Shown: in pieces, positions 29,683-40,125 of the stretch
Numbering within the stretch: position 1 is the first letter of the stretch
How the letters are laid out: every line of letters begins with the position of its first letter
Program-made: the position numbers and the translations under genes
The notes under the pieces: generated by a model
Seen by the model: the letters and a program-made list of their open reading frames with translations, nothing else
What the model was told of the DNA's origin: nothing
The model's database searches: none
Assembly: GCF_004634215.1 (NCBI RefSeq)
Contig: NZ_SMMH01000004.1
Span: forward strand, 62,001-126,000
Length of the DNA stretch: 64,000 nt
DNA from: Deinococcus fonticola
Lineage (GTDB): Bacteria; Deinococcota; Deinococci; Deinococcales; Deinococcaceae
Direction of reading: 5' to 3'

Positions 29683-30288
29683 ATGAAGAACACGTTCGCC
29701 GTCACCATGACCCTCCTGTTGCTTGGAACACTCGCGGGTTCCGTGATCGCCTACAAAAAAGCCACCACCCCGGACGAAGCGGCGGCCCACGCCAGTGCCG
29801 CTGCCAGTGGCCCTGAAGGGACGGCCACCCATGTGGAAACGCCCGCTGCGGCCACGCCCGCCCCCAGCGACGATGCCGCGGCGCACGGCGAAACGCAGCC
29901 CGCGCCGACCGATGCCGGCACCACCGCCAACGCCGGAACGCCCGGCGTGGACAACACCAACGCTGCCGGGGCCACCGGCAACGCCCCCGCCGAAACGGCG
30001 AACGCCGCGCACGCCAGCGAACCCGCCGGGGACATCGAGGCAGGCAAAACCAAATACGCCGCCTCCTGCGCCGGTTGCCACGGTGCGAACGCCGAGGGCG
30101 GCATGGGCGGCATGGCACCCAAACTGAACGCCGTAAAGGATTGGACGCAGGAGCAATTCAAGACCGCCCTGCGCGACGGCAACACGCCAACCAAGACCCT
30201 GGCCCCGCCCATGATGAAGTTCGACACCACCGCCGTGACCGACGACGAAGTGGCGGGCATCTATGCCTGGCTGAAAACTGTCGACTGA
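29683..30288 (+). CDS. Membrane-anchored cytochrome c
   Basis: Single-haem c-type cytochrome, 201 residues. An N-terminal hydrophobic helix (about 7-24) that lacks a lipobox or evident cleavage site probably anchors it, followed by a low-complexity Ala/Thr/Pro/Gly linker (about 28-115) and a cytochrome domain with Cys129-x-x-Cys132-His133 (CAGCH) and a distal Met in APPMMKF. It would carry electrons on the outer face of the cytoplasmic membrane. The linker could span part of the wall. TAGCCT (29670-29675) is 7 bases before the ATG, so it is leaderless; a strong terminator follows. Confidence 0.9.
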   Translation: MKNTFAVTMTLLLLGTLAGSVIAYKKATTPDEAAAHASAAASGPEGTATHVETPAAATPAPSDDAAAHGETQPAPTDAGTTANAGTPGVDNTNAAGATGNAPAETANAAHASEPAGDIEAGKTKYAASCAGCHGANAEGGMGGMAPKLNAVKDWTQEQFKTALRDGNTPTKTLAPPMMKFDTTAVTDDEVAGIYAWLKTVD

Positions 30289-30306
30289 CCGCCCCGGCAT
30301 AGCGAG

Positions 30307-30330
30307 GCCCGCCCAGGTGGCGGGCTTTTT
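30307..30330 (+). terminator. Terminator of the cytochrome c gene
   Basis: GCCCGCC and GGCGGGC form a perfect 7-bp stem with loop CAGGT, followed by five T. Confidence 0.9.
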
Positions 30331-30392
30331 AGGTTCCTCAGCCTAAACGAACGGTTGACGCACCGGCAGCGGGAGGCCGTCAGACTGGAGCC

Positions 30393-30686
30393 ATGAACTT
30401 GAGCGACGTGCAAACCGCCTTTCAGAGCGCCTACCGCCCGGACCCCCGCGACGGCCTGACCGTGACCCCGCAGGTCAACGCCGGGGACTTCACCGTGCAG
30501 GTGCGCTACCTCGACGCCGACGGCGAACTGCGCGGCTTCGACGTGGTGGCGCAGCCCACCCCCAGCGAGGGCAGAAGTGCGCCGGAGGTCGGGCTGAACG
30601 TCGCTGAAGTGGTCGCGCGTGAACTGGCCTACGGGCAACTCTCGGCCGCCGATGAGGAAGGGCAGTTCAAACGCATCGTGGTGTAA
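30393..30686 (+). CDS. Conserved hypothetical protein, 97 aa
   Basis: Small acidic soluble protein that I do not recognise. It has an N-terminal helix (LSDVQTAFQSAYRPD), beta strands (DFTVQVRYLDADGELRGFDVVAQP) and a C-terminal helix (VAEVVARELAYGQL). No metal-binding motif or signal peptide. The start ATG follows a CAGACT box by 6 bases with GGAG in between, either of which would allow expression. It lies between the cytochrome terminator and a converging secreted-protein gene, so it is probably its own unit. Confidence 0.68.
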   Translation: MNLSDVQTAFQSAYRPDPRDGLTVTPQVNAGDFTVQVRYLDADGELRGFDVVAQPTPSEGRSAPEVGLNVAEVVARELAYGQLSAADEEGQFKRIVV

Positions 30687-30771
30687 GCGCCGCTTCTGCG
30701 GTGCCAGGTCTCCCCTTGGCTCTGCTCGCCCCTTCCCAGTCACTTCAGTATTGAGGGGCTGGGATGCTCAT

Positions 30772-31683
30772 TCACTGGATGTTCAGGGTTTCGTACACGC
30801 GTTTGCTGGTGCCGTCGGCAAACACCAGCGTGCCGATCACGCCCAGGCGCACGTAACGCCGGTCTGCCCGTGCCCGGACGTTGATGGGCAAGGTAAAGCT
30901 CAAGGTCTTTCCCTGCGGCGTCAGCTTCACATTTCCGCCCCCCGCCGCAGAGTAGGTGTCCCGACCCTCTACGCGAAACTTGGCGAGAACGCCTCCCACC
31001 GGGTATTCCAGCTCGTACTCGAACGACGCGCTGAGGACCCGCTGACCGTTGAAATTCCCCTGAACCTGCAACGTGCAGGCCGCGCCCAGACCCAGCGGCA
31101 AATAGGACGTGACGCCCCGCTCACTGCGGCAACCCGTGAACTGCCACTGGTTGAGTTTCACGCGGGCACCTGCCACAGTGGGCGCTGGCGACGATCCGGG
31201 CGCCGTGGAGGTCGTGGCATTCAGATCAGCCAGCAGGGCCACGGCTGTTTGACGGCCTTCGCGCATGCACAGCACCGAGCGGGCATTCGGCGCCGGATAA
31301 CTCACCAGTTCACGCACGCCCGACGCGCCGTAACAGGGTTCGATGCGCCCCGTGAAGGCCACCTGCCCGATGGCGGTGCGCTGCAAATCCGCGAAGGTTC
31401 GGCGATCCACGTCCGCGTGAAAACTGTCCTCGTTGATGAACACGGCCATGAGTTCGATGCGGCCCTGCGCGTCGTTGTTCTCCCGGCGAATGAAAGCCGT
31501 GTCCCCGGTGTTCAGGCGGTACATCCAGTTCTGACCGCTGCGGTAGGGCTCACCGCAGGCGTACTGACGGCAGAAGGCACTGTTGAAAAAACTTGCCCGC
31601 GTCCCCAGAAGGCCCGCCGCCGACGCACTGCACATCAGGGAGAAAAGGGGAAGAAGCAGAAAGGCCCGGCGGAAGTTCGACAC
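30772..31683 (-). CDS. Secreted protein of unknown function, 303 aa
   Basis: N-terminal signal peptide (RRAFLLLPLFSLMCSASA, cleavage probable after SASA) and an exported domain of about 280 residues. The first half contains four or five cysteines (SAFCRQYACGEPY, EPCYGASG, VLCMREG) likely to form disulfides; the second half is beta-rich with a Ser/Pro/Ala linker near residue 165 and ends VFADGTSKRVYETLN. The family is not recognised. Start is the GTG at 31683, with a TACGGT box 5 bases upstream. It converges with the 97-aa gene. Confidence 0.72.
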   Translation of the reverse strand: MSNFRRAFLLLPLFSLMCSASAAGLLGTRASFFNSAFCRQYACGEPYRSGQNWMYRLNTGDTAFIRRENNDAQGRIELMAVFINEDSFHADVDRRTFADLQRTAIGQVAFTGRIEPCYGASGVRELVSYPAPNARSVLCMREGRQTAVALLADLNATTSTAPGSSPAPTVAGARVKLNQWQFTGCRSERGVTSYLPLGLGAACTLQVQGNFNGQRVLSASFEYELEYPVGGVLAKFRVEGRDTYSAAGGGNVKLTPQGKTLSFTLPINVRARADRRYVRLGVIGTLVFADGTSKRVYETLNIQ

Positions 31684-31814
31684 AGTCCACCGTACATGGA
31701 GGCCTCTGGCAAGGTTCTGTCAGCCCAGAAGTCCGAATAGCCGGCCCTTTCCAGTCCCTCACTTCTCTTCAGGCGAGTGCCCGCTTCGCTGGTGACGATT
31801 CATGGAGCAAGTCA

Positions 31815-31876
31815 GGGTCAAGTCGGTTGGGCTCAAGCGAACCAGGATCAAGGCGGCCAGGTCAGGTAAGCTGGGG
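31815..31876 (+). repeat. 15-base tandem repeat upstream of the permease gene
   Basis: Four degenerate units of the form TCA(A/G)G followed by about seven variable bases and GG begin at 31818, 31833, 31848 and 31862. The first three share GGNTCAAG at an exact 15-base spacing. They lie 65-130 bases before the permease start, in DNA that is probably not translated. Confidence 0.55.
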
Positions 31877-31942
31877 TCTCAGGGAAAACGCACGCCCATC
31901 CCCCGCCTGCCGGTGGGTGTTCACGGCTGCCCCGGAGGCCAA

Positions 31943-33208
31943 ATGACCCAAACGCCCACCCCCTCCCCCGCTAACATTCCACCGGAGCGCCGCGTGGTGC
32001 TGGGGTTACAGCACTCGATCGCCATGTTCGGTGCCACGGTTCTCGTGCCCATTCTGGTGGGCCTATCGCCCAGCGTGGCCCTGTTCGGCGCGGGGGTCGC
32101 CACCCTGCTGTTTCACCTGATCACGCAGGGGAAAGTCCCGATATTTCTGGGGAGTTCCTTCGCTTTCATTGCCCCGACTGCCCTGGTCGTGAAGGAGATG
32201 GGGCCAGCGGCGGCGGGCGGCGGCCTGATCGCGGCAGGCCTGATGTACCTGCTGTTCAGCGCCCTGGTGACCATATTCGGCACCGACCGGCTGCTGCGCG
32301 TATTCCCGCCCGTCGTGACCGGCCCGGTCATTATCGTGATCGGTCTGGGATTGTCGAGCGTGGCCGTGAATCAGGCGAAAACCAACTGGTGGCTGGCCCT
32401 CGCCACGCTGCTGGCAGCCATTCTGGCCAGCGTGTTCGGGCGTGGCCTCTTCCGCATGATTCCCATTCTGCTGGGCGTCGTGACCGGCTACCTGGTCGCG
32501 CTGCTGACCGGGCAGGTGGACAGCAAGGCCCTGGCCGACATTGCCGCCGCGCCGCTGTTCGGCCTGCCGGATTTTCACGCCCCGGCGCTGGACTGGCGGG
32601 CGGTGGCGATTATTGCCCCGGTGGCCGTCGTGACGTTCATCGAGCATGTCGGGGACGTGATCGTGAACGGGCGCGTGGTCGGCAAGAACTTCCTGAAAGA
32701 CCCCGGCCTCAACCGCACCCTCCTCGCCGACGGCCTGGCCAACATGACCAGTGCCGCGCTGGGTGGCCCCGCCGCCACCACCTACGCTGAGAACACCGGC
32801 GTCCTGGCCCTGACCCGCGTGTACGACCCACGCGTGCTGCAAATCGGCGCATTCTTTGCCATCTGCTTTGGCTGCTCTCCGAAACTGGCCGCCGTGCTGA
32901 AAAGCCTGCCGCAAGGCGTGCTGGGCGGTGTGTCCATTCTGCTGTTCGGCATGATCGCCTCGGTGGGCATCCGCACCCTGGCCGAAGCCAAAATAGACTT
33001 CGCGCACAGCCGCAACCTGATTATCGTGTCGCTGATTCTGGTGCTGGGCCTGGGCGGCGCGTCCTTCCCCCTGAGTATTGCCGGAACGAAACTGGAACTG
33101 CACGGCATGGCCCTCGCCGCCCTGGTCGGCATCATCGCCAATCTGCTGCTGCCCCACCAGCATCAGGAAGTCGCCGGGCTGCCTGAGGGACAGGACGTGA
33201 GCGTGTGA
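31943..33208 (+). CDS. Uracil/xanthine permease (NCS2 family)
   Basis: Nucleobase:proton symporter of the UraA/XanP family, 421 residues with about 14 membrane helices. Family blocks: [26 protein letters not shown] at the N-terminus, [12 protein letters not shown], the FIEHVGD motif with the transport Glu, a [15 protein letters not shown] block in TM10 and [12 protein letters not shown]. The ATG at 31943 has GGAGG about 8 bases upstream; the longer in-frame reading from 31802 runs through repeats and lacks a ribosome site. Uracil is more likely than xanthine from the UraA-like TTYAENTG, but this was not tested. The region upstream contains a 15-base tandem repeat. Confidence 0.9.
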   Translation: MTQTPTPSPANIPPERRVVLGLQHSIAMFGATVLVPILVGLSPSVALFGAGVATLLFHLITQGKVPIFLGSSFAFIAPTALVVKEMGPAAAGGGLIAAGLMYLLFSALVTIFGTDRLLRVFPPVVTGPVIIVIGLGLSSVAVNQAKTNWWLALATLLAAILASVFGRGLFRMIPILLGVVTGYLVALLTGQVDSKALADIAAAPLFGLPDFHAPALDWRAVAIIAPVAVVTFIEHVGDVIVNGRVVGKNFLKDPGLNRTLLADGLANMTSAALGGPAATTYAENTGVLALTRVYDPRVLQIGAFFAICFGCSPKLAAVLKSLPQGVLGGVSILLFGMIASVGIRTLAEAKIDFAHSRNLIIVSLILVLGLGGASFPLSIAGTKLELHGMALAALVGIIANLLLPHQHQEVAGLPEGQDVSV

Positions 33209-33254
33209 GGAAATGCGGCTTTGAGGCACCTCTCAGTCAAGTAGTCTGAGACGG

Positions 33255-33710
33255 ATGCGAACGCTTTTGCTAGCCATCCTTTGCTCAACGACTGCCCTGG
33301 CGGGCGGCGCTGGCCCTCGGCCTGAGTTCCCACTAAAAGTCGGTCAATTCTGGGAAGTTCAGTGGCGTTTCACCAGTGAGTTACCAACCGTGCAGCGGGT
33401 CGGCCTTGAGTGGGAGTTTCCGAAAACTCGAACCGTGGAGAAGGTCAGGAGCTTCAAAACGGAGGGCGGCGCGTTAACCGCATTTTTGCCTGTCCGGTTT
33501 CTGATCGCTACCCAAGATGGTCAGGTCAACCGCTTCTGCATTGCGCCGTTTTCCGCGCTCGATGAAGGATATGCGCTGCGCGGCACCTCGGATGAATTGG
33601 GCACACTGATTCCGCAACGGCACGTCAACCACAACCCCAATGACGGTAATTTATACGACGCGGCGCGAAAGGCGGGCCACGGCACTTGCACACTCAAGCG
33701 TCTTCAGTGA
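33255..33710 (+). CDS. Secreted protein of unknown function, 151 aa
   Basis: N-terminal signal peptide MRTLLLAILCSTTALAGG with a probable cleavage after ALA. The mature 130 residues contain no recognised domain: PLKVGQFWEVQWRFTSEL, a beta-rich centre and two cysteines (NRFCIAPF and HGTCTLK) that could form one disulfide. The TAGTCT box at 33242-33247 lies exactly 7 bases before the ATG, a clear leaderless start. Its end lies 15 bases from the converging uvrB stop. Base composition is somewhat lower in GC than its neighbours. Confidence 0.75.
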   Translation: MRTLLLAILCSTTALAGGAGPRPEFPLKVGQFWEVQWRFTSELPTVQRVGLEWEFPKTRTVEKVRSFKTEGGALTAFLPVRFLIATQDGQVNRFCIAPFSALDEGYALRGTSDELGTLIPQRHVNHNPNDGNLYDAARKAGHGTCTLKRLQ

Positions 33711-33725
33711 CTGTCCTTCTGCACG

Positions 33726-35741
<2,016 letters not shown>

Positions 35742-35831
35742 GGGCTTATTTTACGCCCCCAGCGTAAGGGAAAGGTAAGCCAGATGGCGCAGTGAACCTC
35801 ACACAACCTTGGAAATGCGTATTGTTGCGGC

Positions 35832-36350
35832 GTGTCCACGCCTGAAATCCGCCCGCTCACGAACACGCCGCAAACCCGGGCGCACCTGGCCGAGGTGCTG
35901 ATCGCCACCGTCGCGGCGGGCGGCTCGGTGGGGTTCATGCACCCTGTTTCCCCGGCCCAGGCGCAGGCGTTCTGGCAGGCGGCCTTCAATGAGGCGGATG
36001 CCGGGAACCGCGTGATTTTTGGCGCCTGGGAAGGTCAGCGTCTGCTGGGCACTGTGACCCTGCTGACCGCCCTGCCGCCAAATCAGCCGCACCGGGCGGA
36101 AATAGCGAAGATGATGACGCACCCACAGGCCCGTCAGCGCGGAATCGCCACGCGGCTGATTCAGGCCGCCGAGGCAGAAGCCGCCGCACGCGGAAAAACA
36201 CTGCTGGTGCTGGATACCGCCAGCGATGAAGGCGCCGGCCCGTTCTACGAGAAAATGGGCTACAGCCTCAGCGGGGAAATTCCAGAGTTCGCGCTGAAAC
36301 CACACGGCGGCCTCACCGGAACATTGTTGTACTGGAAGCGCCTGTCCTGA
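35832..36350 (+). CDS. GNAT family N-acetyltransferase
   Basis: 172-residue acetyltransferase. The core reads HRAEIAKMMTHPQARQRGIATRLIQAAEAEA (acetyl-CoA loop RQRGIATRL) followed by LLVLDTASDEGAGPFYEKMGYSLSGEIP, the C-terminal family block. The N-terminal half, from STPEIRPLTNTP, includes an unusual SVGFMHPVSPAQAQAFW segment often seen in antibiotic or small-molecule acetyltransferases. Start is the GTG at 35832, 6 bases after a TATTGT box, thus leaderless. Substrate unknown. Confidence 0.85.
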   Translation: MSTPEIRPLTNTPQTRAHLAEVLIATVAAGGSVGFMHPVSPAQAQAFWQAAFNEADAGNRVIFGAWEGQRLLGTVTLLTALPPNQPHRAEIAKMMTHPQARQRGIATRLIQAAEAEAAARGKTLLVLDTASDEGAGPFYEKMGYSLSGEIPEFALKPHGGLTGTLLYWKRLS

Positions 36351-36357
36351 ACGTGCT

Positions 36358-37023
36358 TTAACCGTCCATGACTTTGGGCAGCATCCTGACCCAGTTCGTC
36401 ACCTGCCAGCTATTGAGGAAGTTCACGGCTTCGGTGCTCATTTCCTGGTCGAGTTCCACGGCAAGGAGGGCCTGGCCGCCGCGTCCTTCACGGGTGCAGG
36501 TGAGGGTGGCGATGTTGCACTCAGCGGCGGCAATGGTGCTGGCCAGGCGGGCGATCACGCCGATGGCGTCCCTGTACCGGACGATCAGGGTGGGACTTGC
36601 GCCGCTGAAGTTCACGCCGAGGCCCTGCACCTGCGTGACCTGAATGACGCCGCCGCCGGTGCTGCTGCCCTGCATAGTGACGTGTTGCGTTTCCCCGTGC
36701 AGGTCGATGTGCGCAGTATTCGGGTGAACGTCGCCCAGGTCGACGTCTCTGAACTCGAATTCCAGCCCGGCGGCCCCAGCCTCCTCGAAGGCCTGGGGCA
36801 ACCGGGGGTCGTCGGGCGCAAAACCCAGAATGCCGGCAATGAGGGCCAGGTGCGTGCCGTGGCCGCGTCCGGTCTTGGCGAAGCTGGCGTGCAGGCCGAT
36901 GGTGGCTTTGCGGGGGGTTTCGCCCAGCAGGTGATGCGCGATCAGCCCGAGGCGGCACGCGCCCGCCGTGTGGCTGCTGCTGGGGCCGATCATGACCGGG
37001 CCAATCATGTCAAGAAGGGACAT
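36358..37023 (-). CDS. sdaAB: L-serine dehydratase, iron-sulfur-dependent, beta subunit
   Basis: Beta subunit of the two-chain serine dehydratase that deaminates L-serine to pyruvate. The N-terminal domain reads [26 protein letters not shown], the family signature, and the C-terminal third is an ACT domain ([32 protein letters not shown]) that may bind serine. 221 residues. The cluster-binding alpha subunit (sdaAA) is not adjacent. The TATACT box 6 bases before the ATG lies within a three-fold 15-base repeat (37029-37067). Confidence 0.9.
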   Translation of the reverse strand: MSLLDMIGPVMIGPSSSHTAGACRLGLIAHHLLGETPRKATIGLHASFAKTGRGHGTHLALIAGILGFAPDDPRLPQAFEEAGAAGLEFEFRDVDLGDVHPNTAHIDLHGETQHVTMQGSSTGGGVIQVTQVQGLGVNFSGASPTLIVRYRDAIGVIARLASTIAAAECNIATLTCTREGRGGQALLAVELDQEMSTEAVNFLNSWQVTNWVRMLPKVMDG

Positions 37024-37028
37024 GGCCG

Positions 37029-37067
37029 CAGTATAGGCGGGCGCAGTATAGGTAGACACAGTACAGG
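37029..37067 (-). repeat. 15-base tandem repeat of the sdaAB -10 element
   Basis: On the plus strand CAGTATAGG (37029), CAGTATAGG (37044) and CAGTACAGG (37059) recur with an exact 15-base period. On the minus strand they read CCTATACTG, CCTATACTG and CCTGTACTG, so the -10 box TATACT is present twice and a degenerate third copy lies upstream. The innermost lies 6 bases from the sdaAB ATG. Confidence 0.75.
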
Positions 37068-37086
37068 CATGGACGGGGCGGGCATG

Positions 37087-37110
37087 AAAAGCCCCGGCAG
37101 GCACCGGGAC
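37087..37110 (-). terminator. Terminator of the 55-aa gene
   Basis: On the minus strand CCCGG (37108-37104) pairs with CCGGG (37097-37093), loop TGCCTG, followed after GC by four T (37090-37087). It sits 21 bases past the small gene's stop. It also keeps the small gene's transcription out of sdaAB. Confidence 0.6.
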
Positions 37111-37130
37111 ATGAGGGCTGAAAAACAGCT

Positions 37131-37298
37131 TTACTGGTCGAGGTTCTCGCGCAGTTCCCGCAGCTTTTGCTGCTTCTCGGCTTCGGTCATGTCGGCCTCC
37201 AGCCCGTTGGCGTCCACGTTGCCGTCTGCGCCCTGCATGCCTTCTTCCACCACTTCGTCCTGCTTGATGTCGCCGCTTTCGGGGTTGGGGTTGGTCAT
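37131..37298 (-). CDS. Small acidic protein, 55 aa
   Basis: Translation begins [20 protein letters not shown] and continues [20 protein letters not shown], ending in a helical [14 protein letters not shown]. Highly acidic N-terminal two thirds and a C-terminal heptad-like helix, no cysteines, no membrane segment. Too short for many gene finders. Support: codon use is typical of the window, a CAGACT box sits 7 bases before the ATG and a terminator follows the stop. The family is not recognised; it looks like a small stress or nucleoid-associated type protein, which is inference only. Confidence 0.65.
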   Translation of the reverse strand: MTNPNPESGDIKQDEVVEEGMQGADGNVDANGLEADMTEAEKQQKLRELRENLDQ

Positions 37299-37443
37299 GC
37301 CTCTCAGTCTGGAGAAAAAGGCGGCGCGGTGGGCATCTGCTGCCCGGCCGAGTCCTTAGGAAGCGTAGGGAATTGGTTTAACAAGGCCGGAACTGTGACC
37401 AAAGAGAACGTGTCGGGGGGCCGCGCCGCCTAGCCTGAAACGC

Positions 37444-38319
37444 ATGCGTTTTTCTTCCCGACTGATCCTGGCCCTGATGGGGGCCGCCGCCCTGAGTGCC
37501 GTGTTGAGCAGTTGCTCCAGTGACCGGATCGTGCAGACCGTGAACGCCACCAACAGCCCGCGCGGCCTGAATGTGGTGCAAAACCAGCGCTACGGCCCGG
37601 ACACCCGCAACACCATAGACGTGTACGCGCCGCAGGAGGCCCGCAGCGCCCCGGTCGTGCTGTTTATTCACGGTGGGTCGTGGACGGGCGGCGACAAGAG
37701 CCAGCACGCTTTCGTGGGCGAGTCGCTGGCCCGCGCCGGGTACGTGACGGGCGTCATGAATTACCGTTTGGCCCCGCAAAACCGTTACCCCACCTACATT
37801 CAGGACGCTGCGCTGGCCCTGAAGTGGCTGCGCGACAACGCCGGGAAGTACGGCGGCAACCCGCAGAACGTGTTCGTGGCGGGCCACTCGGCGGGCGGCT
37901 TCAACGCCGTGGAGCTGGTGGATAACGCCCGCTGGCTGCGCGAGGTGAATGTCCCCATCTCCAGCATTCGCGGGGTGATCGGGATTGCCGGGCCGTACAG
38001 CTACGATTTCCGGGAGTTTTCCAGCCGCAACGCCTTCCCGGAAGAAGGTCTGCCGGACGACATCATGCCGGACCGGCACGTCCGCGCCGACGCGCCCCCG
38101 CACCTGCTCCTGGTCGCGGCCAACGACACCACGGTGTATCCACAAAACGCCATCAACATGGAAGCCGCGCTGCAAAAAGCGGGCGCTCAGGTGGAACGCA
38201 AGGTGCTGCCGCGCCTCAACCACATCACCATTCTGGGCGCGGTGGCACGGAACCTGACCTTCCTGGGGGGCACGCGGGCCGAGATCATCCAGTTTATCGA
38301 GGCCAGGCGCCTGAAGTGA
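37444..38319 (+). CDS. Lipoprotein alpha/beta hydrolase (carboxylesterase, HSL-like)
   Basis: Esterase with an N-terminal lipobox (LSAVLSSC, Cys24), so it should be membrane-anchored outside the cell membrane. Catalytic features: oxyanion-hole HGGSW, nucleophile Ser in [13 protein letters not shown], acid in LVAANDTTV and His in RLNHITILG. 291 residues; resembles BD-FAE/hormone-sensitive-lipase type esterases that act on short acyl esters or formylkynurenine-like substrates. The TAGCCT box (37431-37436) 7 bases upstream makes it leaderless. It is divergent from the 55-aa gene, sharing a 145-base region. Confidence 0.88.
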   Translation: MRFSSRLILALMGAAALSAVLSSCSSDRIVQTVNATNSPRGLNVVQNQRYGPDTRNTIDVYAPQEARSAPVVLFIHGGSWTGGDKSQHAFVGESLARAGYVTGVMNYRLAPQNRYPTYIQDAALALKWLRDNAGKYGGNPQNVFVAGHSAGGFNAVELVDNARWLREVNVPISSIRGVIGIAGPYSYDFREFSSRNAFPEEGLPDDIMPDRHVRADAPPHLLLVAANDTTVYPQNAINMEAALQKAGAQVERKVLPRLNHITILGAVARNLTFLGGTRAEIIQFIEARRLK

Positions 38320-38430
38320 CTACCAGGGCCTTCTGAGCGGACTATTCGGCAGCCAGGGAGAAACAGCCTCTTGTTGTGTGGCCCGCCCGACCCCGAATTG
38401 CCGCTGTTTCTCGCAGGCGAACGCTCCAGT

Positions 38431-39156
38431 TCAGGCTGAGGCAAAGGGCACGAGTTGCCGCCAGCTGTGCACGTTCCCGACCTGCACGGTCACGAAGCGC
38501 TCCAGCGCTTTCCACAGGGCGGGGCGCTGATCGTCGGGCAGGGGGGCGTCCATGCTGGCCCGCACGGTGCGTTTCACCACGCCGCGCAGGAAATCCAGTG
38601 CCTCGGGGGGGTAAGCGGGCAGCGCAGCGCAGTGGCGGCACAGCAGTTGCCCACCCAGCGGATCCGGGTGCTCGGGATCCGGGGTGCCGCAGCGGGCGCA
38701 GCGGGCAGTCTGTGGAAGGATGCCGGCCAGGCCCAGCAGTTTGTAGCTCATGACCAGCGCCACCCACTCCGGGTCATGCTGGTGCGAGATGCCGCGCAGT
38801 GCCCCGGCGAACAGGTCGTAAGCCTGCTCGCTGAATTCGCCTTCCTGAAACAGGGCGTCCGCGAACTCGGCCATCAGGTGCGCGAAAGCGTAGCGTTCCG
38901 GTTCGGCCAGTTTGGGCAGCGCGCCCTCCAGCACTGCCTGTTTCACGCTGGCCAGGTCGTTGCCGGGCGCCTGGTAGACCTGCACACCCACGTTGTGAAA
39001 CAGGTTCAGGCGGCTGCTCAGGGGGCCTTTCACGCCGCCGCGCGCAATGGCCTTCAGTTTGCCCTGCGGGGTCAGCAGCGTCACGATGATGTCCCCCGCC
39101 GGTGTCACCCGGCGACGAATGACGATTCCGCTGCGGTTGGCAGTGCGTGACCTCAC
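38431..39156 (-). CDS. recO: DNA repair protein RecO
   Basis: Recombination mediator that with RecR loads RecA on SSB-coated DNA and anneals strands. 241 residues: N-terminal OB fold ([32 protein letters not shown]), helical domain, and the zinc site [24 protein letters not shown] with four cysteines. Start is the GTG at 39156, 6 bases after a TAGACT box, so leaderless. RecFOR is the main recombination route in Deinococcus, which lacks RecBC, so this gene is expected to be important for radiation survival. 111 bases separate it from the converging esterase gene. Confidence 0.93.
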   Translation of the reverse strand: MRSRTANRSGIVIRRRVTPAGDIIVTLLTPQGKLKAIARGGVKGPLSSRLNLFHNVGVQVYQAPGNDLASVKQAVLEGALPKLAEPERYAFAHLMAEFADALFQEGEFSEQAYDLFAGALRGISHQHDPEWVALVMSYKLLGLAGILPQTARCARCGTPDPEHPDPLGGQLLCRHCAALPAYPPEALDFLRGVVKRTVRASMDAPLPDDQRPALWKALERFVTVQVGNVHSWRQLVPFASA

Positions 39157-39240
39157 GGGGAAAGTCTAAAGGCTGGGAGACACAGGGTCTCGGGCGGGGG
39201 CGACAATCTGCGCCGCGCAGCCGCCTTACACTGGAGCACA

Positions 39241-39633
39241 ATGAGCGAGAAGTCCCACACGGCCGCCGATCTGCTGCGGGAACTGTTCCCGGAGTCGCAC
39301 CGCGAGATTTTTGGTGAGCGTTCCAGCGAGAAGGCCCCCACCCTGGGCCTGTACCCGGTCGCAGACGGGCGGCTGGCGCTAGTTCACGGGGATCAACTGG
39401 CAGAATTCACGCCGCTGCCCCCCAAGGGCAATGCGGCCCTGCACTGCGACCTGTGCCACCACACCCGCAGCCGCAGCGAGGCGCACATCTACCGCGTGGT
39501 GGTGGCGGCCCGGCGCACGCGTTACCTGACCCTGTGCAGCCCCACCGAGGGATGCCAGCAACGCGCCGGACAGCAGAACCTGGAAGCCCTGGCCGACCGT
39601 ATTTTTCCCATCGAGACCATTCACGCCGAGTAA
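39241..39633 (+). CDS. Zinc-finger-like protein, 130 aa (possible FBP/treble-clef domain)
   Basis: 130-residue soluble protein with an N-terminal helical half ([23 protein letters not shown]) and a C-terminal half with [24 protein letters not shown], then [15 protein letters not shown]. The spacing C-x2-C...C-x5-C looks like a treble-clef zinc site similar to that of FusB-type elongation-factor-G-binding proteins, but the match is weak. Ribosome-related function is thus only a suggestion. A TACACT box ends 8 bases before the ATG. A dispersed repeat starts 25 bases after the stop. Confidence 0.7.
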   Translation: MSEKSHTAADLLRELFPESHREIFGERSSEKAPTLGLYPVADGRLALVHGDQLAEFTPLPPKGNAALHCDLCHHTRSRSEAHIYRVVVAARRTRYLTLCSPTEGCQQRAGQQNLEALADRIFPIETIHAE

Positions 39634-39658
39634 GGGAACCAACGGGTGCAGGCTGGCG

Positions 39659-39788
39659 TAGAGCATTTAGCAAAAGAACGCAGTGCTTTTTGTTCGAGCG
39701 GAGCGAGTGAATTCAGACGAGCAGGACAGAGAATGGAGCGCTCTGGGGTGAAGTTCCACAGAGCGCGGAATTCGGAGCACTGCTCTAG
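39659..39788 (+). repeat. Dispersed structured repeat, copy B (130 bases)
   Basis: Starts TAGAGCATTTAGC, continues AAAAGAACGCAGTGCTTTTTG and GAGCGAGTGAATT, and ends TGCTCTAG. Same length as copy C (61556-61685). Contains two hairpins: CAAAA / TTTTG near the start, and a perfect 8-bp stem GCGCTCTG (39738-39745) / CAGAGCGC (39759-39766). It lies directly before the zinc-ribbon membrane protein genes and could carry their promoter or a transcript end. Confidence 0.75.
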
Positions 39789-39795
39789 TCAGGTC

Positions 39796-40125
39796 ATGAG
39801 CCGCCGCGTCTTCGATGCAACCTGGCGTGAGTGTCCACGCTGCCACGTCCATATGAGGGGCTGGCCCATGAGCAGCTGGGGACGCCTGAGAAACGTGCCG
39901 GAACGCAACTGGCGCGGCGAACCGGAAAAGGGCCTGGAGCCCTTCATCCTCAGTCCAGGCTGGCTGCTCGACCTGCTCATTTACCTGCTGGTGTGGGGCG
40001 CAAGTACGCTCAGCGCCGTGACAGGCGGTCGCCTCCGCAGATTCAGAAAAGCCCACGCTGGTCGATCCCTGAAGGACACGGACTGGATGTGCGCCCAGTG
40101 CTTTTACACGGAGGCAGGCCCATGA
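39796..40125 (+). CDS. Split zinc-ribbon membrane protein, first of a tandem pair (109 aa)
   Basis: Begins MSRRVFDATWRECPRCHVHM, with the first CxxC near residue 13, then a charged stretch (RNWRGEPEKG), one hydrophobic hairpin (LLDLLIYLLVWGASTLSAV) and a second CxxC in WMCAQCFYTE near the C-terminus. The two cysteine pairs flanking the membrane segment would form one zinc ribbon only if both ends lie on the same side. The start is 8 bases after repeat copy B; the longer in-frame reading runs through the repeat and is rejected. Stop overlaps the next ATG by 4 bases. Function unknown. Confidence 0.7.
   Translation: MSRRVFDATWRECPRCHVHMRGWPMSSWGRLRNVPERNWRGEPEKGLEPFILSPGWLLDLLIYLLVWGASTLSAVTGGRLRRFRKAHAGRSLKDTDWMCAQCFYTEAGP

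Noticed and set aside
31802..31942. Extended N-terminus of the nucleobase permease
   Set aside because: The in-frame extension runs through a tandem repeat, is highly basic and has no ribosome site, while GGAGG precedes the ATG at 31943.
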